Shown: positions 18,250 through 26,164 of the stretch, piece by piece | Position numbering within the stretch: the stretch's first letter is position 1 | How the letters are laid out: each line of letters begins with the position of its first letter | Source of the DNA: Rhodoferax sp. OV413 | Lineage (GTDB): Bacteria > Pseudomonadota > Gammaproteobacteria > Burkholderiales > Burkholderiaceae_C | Direction of reading: 5' to 3' | Length of the DNA stretch: 64,000 bases | Assembly: GCF_900104385.1 (NCBI RefSeq) | Contig: NZ_FNJA01000004.1 | Coordinates: 310,001 to 374,000, forward strand | Translations under genes and position numbers: made by a program | The notes under the pieces: model-generated | Told to the model about the DNA's origin: nothing | Seen by the model: the letters and a program-made list of their open reading frames with translations, nothing else | The model's database searches: none

Positions 18250-18615
18250 ATGCAGCTGACCATCAGCCAACGCTTCTACTTTGATGCCGCCCACACGCTT
18301 CAACGCGAAATTGAAACCGAAGGCAGCCGCCGCATCCATGGCCATACCTACCATGCAGAGGTCAGCGTGACGGGACCGCGTGATCCCGTCAATGGCATGG
18401 TGCTGGATTTAGGTTTTTTACGTCAACGCCTGGAAACTGTGCGCGAGCAGCTGGACCACCACCTGCTAGACGAAGTGCCCAAGCTTGGTACGCCCACGCT
18501 AGAGAACCTTTGTAGCTTTATTGCAGAGCAACTTTCGGGTGTCCACCCCCCCGTCAGTCGGGTACGGGTTTGGCGCGACGCCATTGGGGATGCTTGCACT
18601 TTGGACATCCCCTAA
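18250..18615 (+). CDS. queD: 6-carboxytetrahydropterin synthase-like protein (QueD family)
   Basis: This is a 121-residue member of the PTPS/QueD family next to queE. Zinc ligands are present: His15 in FYFDAAHTL and His30/His32 in RRIHGHTYHAEV. The residue four places before the HGH, Cys27 in E. coli QueD and the catalytic thiol, is Ser26 here. The other family residues LDLGFLRQRLE, DHHLLDEVP and PTLENLCSFIAEQL are intact. It probably acts in queuosine synthesis, but the missing thiol makes the exact reaction uncertain. Start at the ATG, 9 bp inside a TTG-initiated frame. Confidence 0.88.
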   Translation: MQLTISQRFYFDAAHTLQREIETEGSRRIHGHTYHAEVSVTGPRDPVNGMVLDLGFLRQRLETVREQLDHHLLDEVPKLGTPTLENLCSFIAEQLSGVHPPVSRVRVWRDAIGDACTLDIP

Positions 18616-18669
18616 ATGGCGTACGTTTTGTAACGCTGGGGTAAATACCAAGGTTAGAATCATGGGCTT

Positions 18670-18757
18670 GGAAGCGTGGCAGAGTGGTCGATTGCACCGG
18701 TCTTGAAAACCGGCGACCCGCAAGGGTCCGTGAGTTCGAATCTCACCGCTTCCGCCA
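18670..18757 (+). tRNA. tRNA-Ser (anticodon UGA)
   Basis: An 88-nt class II tRNA: acceptor GGAAGCG pairs with CGCTTCC at 18747-18753, followed by discriminator G and an encoded CCA (18755-18757). The anticodon loop CTTGAAA has TGA at 18704-18706. The variable arm is long, as in serine tRNAs, and the T-arm contains GTTCGAATC. It reads UCA and other UCN codons. It marks the boundary between core genes and the A+T-rich polysaccharide cluster. Confidence 0.96.
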
Positions 18758-19074
18758 TATCTGGGAAAAGTCCATAGTGTGCAAGAAAAGCTAAGTCCGT
18801 GTGACTTGCCTGTAACGTCTTCACCTTCGGCATCAAGCAATTCGAGTTCATTAGCGTGCCTTTGGGCTTAATGGGTTCTATACCAACAATAGCCATAAGC
18901 ACGCAAAAACAGCACAAACATCTGATGTGCAGATGGTCGAATCCCACTCCACTAAAGAAATTTCACTGAAATGAGTCTTCTGCTGTTCTGCACGCTTGAG
19001 CCCCTTTACCTGAAGCCCCGTACACCCATCCGCAGATACGGCTTCTTCGCCTCTACATTCACGATGCCGCTCGC
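18758..19074. other. 317-bp gap between tRNA-Ser and the exporter genes
   Basis: No credible gene. The reading frames on the minus strand are translations of the tRNA complement. A stretch at 18934-18955 (GGTCGAATCCCACTCC) resembles a tRNA T-arm, possibly a fragment left by recombination at the tRNA. The promoter for the following cluster must lie here, but I see no convincing boxes. Confidence 0.5.
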
Positions 19075-19908
19075 ATGAACCCGCATATCGCGCATCCGAC
19101 CTCCCTTTCGGCTTTAGCACGTAGCCTCTGGCTTCATCGCCAACTCATTCTGCAAATGACCAAGCGCGAAGTGCTGGGCCGCTATAAGGGTTCAGCATTC
19201 GGTATGGCATGGTCGTTTTTCAATCCGGTATTCATGCTGGTTGTCTATACATTTGTATTCTCTGAGATCTTCAAATCCCGCTGGGGTGGGGAAGGCGGCA
19301 ACGACAGCAAGACCCAATTCGCCGTATTGCTGTTTGTAGGCATGATTGTGTTGAACTTGTTCAACGAAGTTTTGAATCGTGCACCAGGCTTAGTAGTAGG
19401 CAATGTCAACTACGTCAAAAAAGTGGTTTTCCCTGTAGAAATTTTGCCCGTTGTCGCAACGGGCGCCGCCTTGTTTCATAGCCTGGTAAGCCTTGGCGTG
19501 TTACTCCTAGCATTCGCCATTTTCAACGGCTATGTGCACTGGACTGCAGCTTTAACCCCGTTTGTGCTGCTTCCCCTCGTAATCCTAGCCACTGGTATTG
19601 CCTGGATGCTTGCATCTTTAGGTGTATTTTTGCGTGATATCGGCCAAACTATCGGTGTATTTACGACCATTCTGATGTTCCTCTCGCCTGTATTTTTTCC
19701 GGTATCCGCTGTTCCGGAGCGATTTAGGCCATACATCATGGCTAATCCTCTGACATTCATAATCGAGCAGGCACGTGAAGTGCTGATTTGGGGACATATG
19801 CCAAACTGGGCGGGCTTAAGTGTGTACACCGCCGCGGCTACCGCGATAGCTTGGGCAGGCTACGCTTGGTTTCAAAAAACCAAGAAGGGCTTTGCGGATG
19901 TCCTCTAA
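19075..19908 (+). CDS. wzm: ABC-2 type polysaccharide export permease (Wzm)
   Basis: This 277-residue integral membrane protein has about six TM helices. The N-terminal amphipathic KREVLGRYKGSAFGMAWSFF followed by NPVFMLVVYTFVFSEIFKSR is typical of O-antigen/teichoic-acid ABC-2 permeases (Wzm, TagG). The C-terminal half has FLSPVFFPVSAVPERFRPYI and a final NPLTFIIEQAREVLIWG segment. It forms the inner-membrane channel that carries lipid-linked glycan to the periplasm. The wzt start lies inside its last codons (11-bp overlap). It opens a ~30-kb plus-strand gene cluster. Confidence 0.93.
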   Translation: MNPHIAHPTSLSALARSLWLHRQLILQMTKREVLGRYKGSAFGMAWSFFNPVFMLVVYTFVFSEIFKSRWGGEGGNDSKTQFAVLLFVGMIVLNLFNEVLNRAPGLVVGNVNYVKKVVFPVEILPVVATGAALFHSLVSLGVLLLAFAIFNGYVHWTAALTPFVLLPLVILATGIAWMLASLGVFLRDIGQTIGVFTTILMFLSPVFFPVSAVPERFRPYIMANPLTFIIEQAREVLIWGHMPNWAGLSVYTAAATAIAWAGYAWFQKTKKGFADVL

Positions 19909-21283
19909 CAATATTGTGATTCGCGTTAAAAATCTTAGTAAATGTTACGAAATTTATAACGCGCCAAGAGATCGACTAAAACAATTTCTTCTACCCCGCT
20001 TGCAGACCCTAATCGGTCGCGTGGTCAAGCAGTATTTTCGCGAATTTTGGGCAATCAAGGATTTATCGTTTGAAATCAAAAAAGGCCAAACAGTAGGAAT
20101 TATTGGGCGCAATGGTGCCGGCAAGTCAACCCTACTGCAAATAATTTGTGGAACATTGACGCCAACGAGTGGATCGATTGAGATAAATGGCCGCGTCGCG
20201 GCTCTGCTGGAACTGGGTGCTGGTTTTAACGGGGAATTTACCGGTCGTGAAAATATTCAGATGTATGGCGGGGTTCTAGGACTGAGTTCTGAAGAGATAG
20301 CGGCACGCTTTGATGACATCACCGATTTTGCCGATATTGGTGATTTTCTGGATCAACCGGTCAAAACGTATTCATCGGGCATGTACGTCCGTTTGGCCTT
20401 TGCTGTGGTAATTCATGTGGATGCTGACGTGTTGATCGTTGATGAAGCATTAGCGGTGGGAGATATTGCATTCCAGGCAAAATGCATGATGGCGTTGAAA
20501 CGCCTTATGGATGACGGGGCTACTGTTTTGTTTGTGAGCCACGATACTTCTAGTGTGCGAAACCTTTGCCAAAAGGTTTTGTGGCTGGATGCTGGAAAGT
20601 CCAAGGCTTTCGGCGATCCAGAAAAAATTATCGGAAATTATGTAGCGGAATCGCATTTAACGATAAATAGCCACCTGGCTAAAGTGCGTCCAGCAACGAA
20701 TGAGCACGTGGCAACTGAAAACGCCAAGCTCAAAGATCCGTTGCTCTCTATGGAGCCGCATATCTCATTCGCCAAAGGCTGGCGTCGCTATGGAGATGGT
20801 CGAGCCTATATTAGAAATGTGTTTTTCTTGAATGAACAGGAAAAACCATTTGAGACGCTGCAACTGCACGAGAAATTTTTTATCAGGTTCTCGGTTTTTG
20901 CTGAAAGCTATATAGAGCGGCCGGTTTTTGGGTTTTCTTTTCGAGACCTAAAAGGTAATCAAGTCATCAGCTCTATGACCACCAACTACCGAAATTGTCA
21001 CGTCCCTAGTCTGCCGGCCGGCCAGGCTTTCATCGTGGAAATTTCCGGTGAAAATGTGTTGGCACAAGGTACCTACACACTTACATTGGGTATGGAAAAT
21101 ATGGTTGAGCGAAATTTGGCACATGAATATATTGATGTTGTTGAAAATGCCATCACCTTTCAGAGTAGTTTTGGTAATGATGCTCACGATATTTTCCCTG
21201 GGCTAGTGTGGAAGCAGATGGAAATTAAAATTAAAAACGCAGGGGTGTCTTTGGTGTCAACTGATCATGTTGCGCTCACCTGA
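19898..21283 (+). CDS. wzt: polysaccharide ABC transporter ATPase with C-terminal glycan-binding domain (Wzt)
   Basis: This 461-residue ATPase pairs with Wzm. Walker A is GRNGAGKSTLLQIICG, the signature is TYSSGMYVRLAFAVV, and Walker B is DVLIVDEALAVGDIAFQAK with FVSHDTSSVR as the H-loop. Residues ~300-450 form an extra beta-rich domain (YIRNVFFLNEQEKPFETLQL to GTYTLTLGMENMV) resembling Wzt_C. In E. coli O8/O9a this domain recognises the modified non-reducing end of the glycan before export. A similar gatekeeping role is inferred; a methyltransferase gene follows 38 bp later. The gene is richer in A+T than the flanks. Confidence 0.93.
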   Translation: MSSNNIVIRVKNLSKCYEIYNAPRDRLKQFLLPRLQTLIGRVVKQYFREFWAIKDLSFEIKKGQTVGIIGRNGAGKSTLLQIICGTLTPTSGSIEINGRVAALLELGAGFNGEFTGRENIQMYGGVLGLSSEEIAARFDDITDFADIGDFLDQPVKTYSSGMYVRLAFAVVIHVDADVLIVDEALAVGDIAFQAKCMMALKRLMDDGATVLFVSHDTSSVRNLCQKVLWLDAGKSKAFGDPEKIIGNYVAESHLTINSHLAKVRPATNEHVATENAKLKDPLLSMEPHISFAKGWRRYGDGRAYIRNVFFLNEQEKPFETLQLHEKFFIRFSVFAESYIERPVFGFSFRDLKGNQVISSMTTNYRNCHVPSLPAGQAFIVEISGENVLAQGTYTLTLGMENMVERNLAHEYIDVVENAITFQSSFGNDAHDIFPGLVWKQMEIKIKNAGVSLVSTDHVALT

Positions 21284-21321
21284 GTTTGTCTTGAATTTAA
21301 CAAGAGATTTTTGGAATTTCC

Positions 21322-22080
21322 ATGCCTAAGGACTATAAGTTTTTTGAATATCTGACATATGAAGATTTTCAGGCAATGGCGCTGAATCAAGAGTTATCTT
21401 CTTTTGAGAAAATAGGATTTCCTGATGCGTATCGCGATTTATACGAACAGCATATTTTTGAGGATTTGCAGTTAAAGCTGCCCGCCTTATTGCAGCGTGA
21501 TTCGGTTATTTTTGATATTGGCTGCGGTTGCAGTACTCTGCCGAATCTGCTGACTCAGCGTGCAATTGAATTGAATCAAAAACTTATTTTGCTTGACTCG
21601 TTTGAAATGCTAAGTCAATTGCCGGAGAGTGGGTCGGCTTTGATCAGAAAATTTCCCGCCCGATATCCAGACTGCCCCGACCTTTTGGAAGAGTTGAAAG
21701 GGCGTGTCGACGCTGCTGTTGTTTATTCAGTCATCCAGTATGTGTTTGCCGAGGGAAACATATTTGATTTTCTCGATCAAACGCTTGAACTCTTGACCCC
21801 GGGTGGTCGAATTTTGATTGGAGATATACCTAATATCTCTATGAGGAAACGTTTTTTTTCCAGTGATGCTGGAATTAAAAGCCATCAAGATTTTACGAAT
21901 TCAAATGATATTCCAAACATCGAATTCAATAAGATTGAAGCAAAGCAGATCGATGATTCAATCATGATGAGCATCGTACAGCGGGCGCGGGCTGCTGGAT
22001 TTCATGCATTCTTATTGCCACAGGCAAAAAACTTGCCTATGTCAAATCGAAGAGAAGATATTTTGATTGTCCGACCGTGA
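21322..22080 (+). CDS. SAM-dependent methyltransferase-like protein
   Basis: This is a 252-residue class I methyltransferase candidate. The SAM-binding motif I is RDSVIFDIGCGCSTLPNLL, motif II sits near LILLDSFEMLSQ, and the later strand/turn is LLTPGGRILIGDIPNISMR. Its target cannot be read. Next to a Wzt with a terminal-residue-binding domain, one option is methylation of the glycan end that stops growth; another is modification of a sugar in the repeat. It is A+T-rich like its neighbours. The next start is 8 bp downstream. Confidence 0.75.
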   Translation: MPKDYKFFEYLTYEDFQAMALNQELSSFEKIGFPDAYRDLYEQHIFEDLQLKLPALLQRDSVIFDIGCGCSTLPNLLTQRAIELNQKLILLDSFEMLSQLPESGSALIRKFPARYPDCPDLLEELKGRVDAAVVYSVIQYVFAEGNIFDFLDQTLELLTPGGRILIGDIPNISMRKRFFSSDAGIKSHQDFTNSNDIPNIEFNKIEAKQIDDSIMMSIVQRARAAGFHAFLLPQAKNLPMSNRREDILIVRP

Positions 22081-22087
22081 GAACAAC

Positions 22088-22765
22088 ATGGTAAAAACAA
22101 AAAAACTGATCATCGTTGGCGACTCAGCTTTTGCCGAAGTAGCGCATGAATATTTTGATGCGGACTCTGAGTACGAGGTAGTAGCCTTTAGCGTCGAGCA
22201 GGCCTTTCTCAAGAACCAGGAAATGCGTGGTCTACCTGTCGTGTCATTTGAGAGCTTGGAAACCCGCTTCGATCCAAATACGCATGAGATTTACGTGGCC
22301 GTGGTGTATACCCAACTCAACCGCTTGCGTTCTCGGTTGGCGCAGGCTGCCAAAACCAAGGGTTTTAGGTTGGCGTCCTATGTCAGCTCTCGTGCCTTTG
22401 TCTGGAGAAATGTAAAAATCGGCGAGCATTGCTTTATCTTTGAAGACAACACAGTGCAGCCCTTTGTGTGCATTGGTGACAACGTTGTGCTCTGGAGTGG
22501 CAATCACATTGGGCACCATTCAAAAATTGGCAGTAACTGTTTTATCTCCTCGCACGTGGTGATTTCGGGTTTTTGCGACATTGGTGAAAATTGTTTTATC
22601 GGTGTCAATGCCGCCATTGCCAACAACGTCGATATTGGACGTGACAATTGGATCGGCCCCAGTTCGACCATTATGAAAAACACCGAAGCGGGTGCTTTGT
22701 TCGTGACGAAGCAGTCAGAGATGGCTAAGGTGTCGGCCCCGCGCTTTTTCAAGCTGAGGGACTAA
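22088..22765 (+). CDS. NeuD/PglD-type sugar O- or N-acyltransferase
   Basis: The protein is 225 residues. The N-terminal Rossmann-like half begins KKLIIVGDSAFAEVAHEYFD; the C-terminal half is a left-handed beta-helix with hexapeptide repeats (VKIGEHCFIFEDNTVQPFV, IGDNVVLWSGNHIGHHSKIG, IGENCFIGVNAAIANNVDIG). The catalytic His of this family fits the GNHIGHHS segment. Enzymes of this type acetylate sialic acid, bacillosamine precursors or amino sugars using acetyl-CoA. Here it could acetylate the 3-amino-3,6-dideoxyhexose made by the fdt-like genes. I chose ATG 22088 rather than a GTG at 22067 that overlaps the preceding stop. Confidence 0.85.
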   Translation: MVKTKKLIIVGDSAFAEVAHEYFDADSEYEVVAFSVEQAFLKNQEMRGLPVVSFESLETRFDPNTHEIYVAVVYTQLNRLRSRLAQAAKTKGFRLASYVSSRAFVWRNVKIGEHCFIFEDNTVQPFVCIGDNVVLWSGNHIGHHSKIGSNCFISSHVVISGFCDIGENCFIGVNAAIANNVDIGRDNWIGPSSTIMKNTEAGALFVTKQSEMAKVSAPRFFKLRD

Positions 22766-22768
22766 GGT

Positions 22769-23695
22769 ATGCGTTGGGAAAAAATGGGACTGGTTTACGG
22801 TCCTGACGGATCGTTACCGTGGGCCCAATCGCACGCGATGATTCCTACGCCAGTTACGTTGAATTCCGACGTCGTGCGGGTGTTCATAACGTGCTGCGAT
22901 GCCCAGGGAATTAGCCGTCCTGGTTATGTCGATATCTCTGCACATGACCCCCTTAAGGTTCTGCGGGTGTCTGAGTCACCTTTACTCGATATCGGACAAT
23001 CCGGCACCTTTGACGAAAATGGTGTCCTAGCTTGTTCCGTTATCAAGTTAGACGACGGACGAATGTTCATGTATTACGCGGGTTTTGAGTTGGGGACGAA
23101 AATCCGCTATCGGTTGCTCACTGGGTTGGCCGTCAGTACGAATAACGGGGAAACATTCGAGCGCTATTCGACAACGCCGATTTTGGAGCGAACCCCTGAT
23201 GAGCTTTTTTTCCGCGGCGGCCCATGCTGTCTCTTTGAGGGGGGGCGTTTCCGACTTTGGTACGTCGCAGGCAGCACATGGACGAACATAGATGGCAAAC
23301 CTATGCCAGTCTATGAAGTGCGCTATGCAGAATCTACTGATGGTATCCACTGGCCGTCCAAAGGTTGCACACAAATCGAAATTAGCGATTCTGATGAACA
23401 TGGTTTTGGGCGCCCATATGTAAGCAAAAAACTTGATGGCAGCTATCAAATGCACTATTCGGTAAGACGCAGATCCTTGGCCGCCTATCGTCTTGGTTAC
23501 GCGACTTCTCCCGACGGCAAAAGTTGGCAACGTCAAGACGAGCAGCTCAATCTTGATGTTTCGCCCTCGGGCTTTGATTCAGACGCCATCATGTACGCGG
23601 TGCCCTTCGAAATGGGTGGTGAGACCTATTTGTTTTACAACGGCAATAACTTTGGATCTCAAGGTTTTGCCGTGGCGCGCCTGGAGACCGCATGA
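22769..23695 (+). CDS. five-bladed beta-propeller, glycosidase-related protein
   Basis: This is a 308-residue cytosolic protein with no signal peptide. Repeated blades contain the pattern of the GH43/GH32/GH130 superfamily: MYYAGFELGTKIRYRLLTGL, RFRLWYVAGSTW, VRYAESTDGIHW, RLGYATSPDGKSWQR and ETYLFYNGNN. Related stand-alone proteins occur in O-antigen clusters without known activity. Hydrolysis, phosphorolysis or plain sugar binding are all possible. The stop overlaps the next gene's start (ATGA-type, 23692-23695), so they are translationally coupled. Confidence 0.7.
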   Translation: MRWEKMGLVYGPDGSLPWAQSHAMIPTPVTLNSDVVRVFITCCDAQGISRPGYVDISAHDPLKVLRVSESPLLDIGQSGTFDENGVLACSVIKLDDGRMFMYYAGFELGTKIRYRLLTGLAVSTNNGETFERYSTTPILERTPDELFFRGGPCCLFEGGRFRLWYVAGSTWTNIDGKPMPVYEVRYAESTDGIHWPSKGCTQIEISDSDEHGFGRPYVSKKLDGSYQMHYSVRRRSLAAYRLGYATSPDGKSWQRQDEQLNLDVSPSGFDSDAIMYAVPFEMGGETYLFYNGNNFGSQGFAVARLETA

Positions 23696-24657
23696 CGATC
23701 CAGGTGCGGCCTTTCGAGGCCAGGGATGCCGACGAATGGGATTCCTACTGCGGTCAAGCCTTGCAGGGAACCTTTCTGCATACTCGCCGATTTCTGTCCT
23801 ATCACGGTGATCGCTTTGTCGATCAATCATTGATTCTCGAGCGCGACAAGAAATGGGTTGGTCTGTTTCCAGCGGCGTCTGACCCTGCCCATGGTGAATG
23901 CATCATTTCCCACCCTGGCATCACCTATGGCGGCCTGCTTCATTGCGGGCAGCTACAAGGGGCTTCTGCCATGGAGGCGCTGCAGCAAATTCAGGCCTAT
24001 TACCGACAACAGGGCTTCCAGGAAATCTTGTACAAAGCCGTGCCTGCGATTTACCACAATGCACCCGCACAGGACGATTTATACGCGCTGTTTCGGTTGG
24101 GGGCGGTCAGGGTGCGTGCTGATCTCAGCTGCACAATCGATCTGCAGCAGCGGCTGCGAGTCAGTTCAAGACGAGGGCGCAGTCTAAGAAAGGCGCTTGC
24201 GGCCGGGATTGAAACGGCAGAGGGGCACATCTTTCTGCCTGCCCTTTGGGAGGTATTGGCTGACAATCTTCAGCGCAAACACCAAGCCGTACCTGTTCAC
24301 AGTTTGGCGGAGATCAGTCTTCTCGCGGAGCGCTTTCCGCAAAACATCCGCTGCGTCGTTGCCCGTTGGCAGCAAAAAATCGTTGCTGGGGTGCTGTTGT
24401 TCAATACCCCCGGCGTGCACCACGCCCAATACATCGCCTCCAGTGCTGAAGGTTATCGGTTGTCTGCGCTCGATGCCATTTTTGACGACTGCATTAACAC
24501 GGCCATCGAGGCCGGGTGTCGTTGGTTTGATTTTGGTACTAGCAATGAACAGGGCGGGACTATCCTGAACAATAGCCTGTATGAATTCAAGTCAGAATTC
24601 GGTGGAGGCGGTGTCGTGCATGAGTTTTATACATTGCGATCAGCTGAAGGATTTTGA
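23692..24657 (+). CDS. FemAB/GNAT-fold acyltransferase
   Basis: This 321-residue protein resembles FemAB-related GNAT acyltransferases. The N-terminal part has DEWDSYCGQALQGTFLHTRR; the second GNAT-like half has VARWQQKIVAGVLLFN, then YIASSAEGYRLSALDAIFDD and WFDFGTSNEQGGTILNNSLY with the typical KSEFGG end. Such enzymes transfer amino-acyl or acyl groups to amino sugars in glycan clusters. The amino-sugar product of fdtA/fdtB is a plausible acceptor. The gene is coupled to the propeller gene upstream and lies 2 bp before fdtA. Confidence 0.78.
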   Translation: MTIQVRPFEARDADEWDSYCGQALQGTFLHTRRFLSYHGDRFVDQSLILERDKKWVGLFPAASDPAHGECIISHPGITYGGLLHCGQLQGASAMEALQQIQAYYRQQGFQEILYKAVPAIYHNAPAQDDLYALFRLGAVRVRADLSCTIDLQQRLRVSSRRGRSLRKALAAGIETAEGHIFLPALWEVLADNLQRKHQAVPVHSLAEISLLAERFPQNIRCVVARWQQKIVAGVLLFNTPGVHHAQYIASSAEGYRLSALDAIFDDCINTAIEAGCRWFDFGTSNEQGGTILNNSLYEFKSEFGGGGVVHEFYTLRSAEGF

Positions 24658-24659
24658 CC

Positions 24660-25070
24660 ATGTCTATTCAACAATGTAATTTGATCGAACTTCCTAAAAT
24701 CACTGATCCGCGTGGGAACTTGTCATTTATTGAAGGCGAAAAGCATATCCCGTTTGATATTAAGCGGGTTTTCTATTTGTATGACGTCCCCGGTGGGTCT
24801 GATCGCGGATCCCATGCGCACAAAACCTTGCATCAATTCATTGTCGCCATGTCGGGAAGTTTTGATGTGGTATTAGACGACGGCTACGAGCAAAAAAGAA
24901 TAACGCTTAACCGATCCCATTATGGTCTTTATGTATGCCCCATGATTTGGAGCTTTTTGGATAACTTCTCGTCAGGCGCCGTCTGCATGGTTTTGACATC
25001 CGCATATTTTGATGAGGCTGACTACATTCGTGACCATACTAAATTTCTAGCCGAGGCCAAAAAAGCATGA
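24660..25070 (+). CDS. fdtA: dTDP-4-oxo-6-deoxyhexose 3,4-ketoisomerase, FdtA-like
   Basis: This is a 136-residue cupin of the WxcM/FdtA family. Signature segments are [20 protein letters not shown] and [20 protein letters not shown], with the HAH catalytic/metal-like pair, then [19 protein letters not shown] and EADYIRDH at the end. These enzymes isomerise dTDP-4-oxo-6-deoxyglucose to the 3-oxo sugar, which the next gene's aminotransferase aminates. Start at ATG 24660, since the frame's TTG 6 bp upstream has no better ribosome site. The stop overlaps the aminotransferase ATG. Confidence 0.9.
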   Translation: MSIQQCNLIELPKITDPRGNLSFIEGEKHIPFDIKRVFYLYDVPGGSDRGSHAHKTLHQFIVAMSGSFDVVLDDGYEQKRITLNRSHYGLYVCPMIWSFLDNFSSGAVCMVLTSAYFDEADYIRDHTKFLAEAKKA

Positions 25071-26164
25071 GAGTTCCGCTGCTGAACATGAAGGCACCGC
25101 ATGAAGAGCTGGCCGATGAAATGCAGACCGCGTTCACGCGGGTATTGAAATCCGGTTGGTACATCCTCGGCCAAGAGGTTTCAGCGTTTGAGGCCGAGTT
25201 TGCCGGGTACTGTGAGTCCCAGTACTGCGTCGGTGTCGGTAATGGCCTAGACGCTTTGCATTTGCTGTTGCGCGCTTACGATGTTGGCGCAGGTGACGAG
25301 GTGATCGTGCCGTCGAACACCTACATCGCCACTTGGTTGGCCGTTGAATATGCTGGTGCAACGCCTGTCCCCGTCGAGCCAGACGACCGAACCTACAATA
25401 TCGACCCAGCCAAGATTGAGGCCGCCGTTTCGTCGAAAACCAAAGCCATCCTCGTGGTGCATCTGTATGGTCAGACGGCTGATATGGATCCGATCAATGC
25501 TATCGCTCAAAAGCACGGCTTAAAGGTCATAGAGGACGCGGCGCAAGCCCATGGCGCGAAGTACAAAGGTCGTCCTGCAGGCTCGCTGGGAGATGCTGCT
25601 GGTTTCAGTTTCTATCCGGGGAAAAATTTGGGGGCATTGGGGGATGCTGGGGCAATCACCACCAATGACGCCGGAGTTGCCGAAAAAGTCAGAGTGCTGG
25701 CGAATTACGGCTCCGAAATAAAATACAAAAACAGTGTGAAGGGATTTAATTCGCGCCTGGACGAGCTGCATGCGGCTTTTCTTCGCGAGAAACTGAAAGT
25801 TGTTGATGCATGGAATACACGGCGTGTATTGGCCGCTGAACGTTATATCCATGCGCTGCAAAAAACAGCCTTGAAGCTGCCATATGTGCCGGAGACATGC
25901 CAGCCTGTCTGGCATCAGTTTGTGATCGAAGCGCCGCAGCGCGATGCGTTGCAAAAATATCTCACTGACGCCCAGATCGGCACCTTGATCCATTACCCCA
26001 TTCCGCCCCACCTGCAAGAGGCATATGCCTCTTCGGGATGGCGTCGTGGTGATTTTCCGCTTGCCGAGCGTATGGCTGAGCACGTTCTGAGCCTGCCCAT
26101 GGGGCCGCATCTGGCGCCAAACGAAATTGACTACGTCTGCCAGAAATTGATTGATGCCATTTAA
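25067..26164 (+). CDS. fdtB: DegT/DnrJ/EryC1 sugar aminotransferase, FdtB-like
   Basis: This 365-residue PLP-dependent aminotransferase acts on nucleotide sugars. The family pattern is clear: [40 protein letters not shown], the [12 protein letters not shown] stretch, and the PLP lysine in [37 protein letters not shown] follows. Next to fdtA it should make dTDP-3-amino-3,6-dideoxyhexose (Fuc3N or Qui3N type); which epimer cannot be decided here. The rmlA/rmlB genes that make the substrate are not in the window. It overlaps fdtA by 4 bp and abuts the giant glycosyltransferase. Confidence 0.93.
   Translation: MRVPLLNMKAPHEELADEMQTAFTRVLKSGWYILGQEVSAFEAEFAGYCESQYCVGVGNGLDALHLLLRAYDVGAGDEVIVPSNTYIATWLAVEYAGATPVPVEPDDRTYNIDPAKIEAAVSSKTKAILVVHLYGQTADMDPINAIAQKHGLKVIEDAAQAHGAKYKGRPAGSLGDAAGFSFYPGKNLGALGDAGAITTNDAGVAEKVRVLANYGSEIKYKNSVKGFNSRLDELHAAFLREKLKVVDAWNTRRVLAAERYIHALQKTALKLPYVPETCQPVWHQFVIEAPQRDALQKYLTDAQIGTLIHYPIPPHLQEAYASSGWRRGDFPLAERMAEHVLSLPMGPHLAPNEIDYVCQKLIDAI

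Noticed and set aside
18628-18660. Sigma-70 promoter for tRNA-Ser (TTGTAA and TAGAAT)
   Set aside because: The -10 is plausible, but the spacing to the -35 candidate is about 21 bp, outside the normal range.
18499-18947. Minus-strand ORFs over tRNA-Ser
   Set aside because: They contain the classic antisense-of-tRNA-Ser peptides (such as AVRFELTDPCGSPVFKTG), a well-known annotation artefact; no ribosome site or homology supports a gene.
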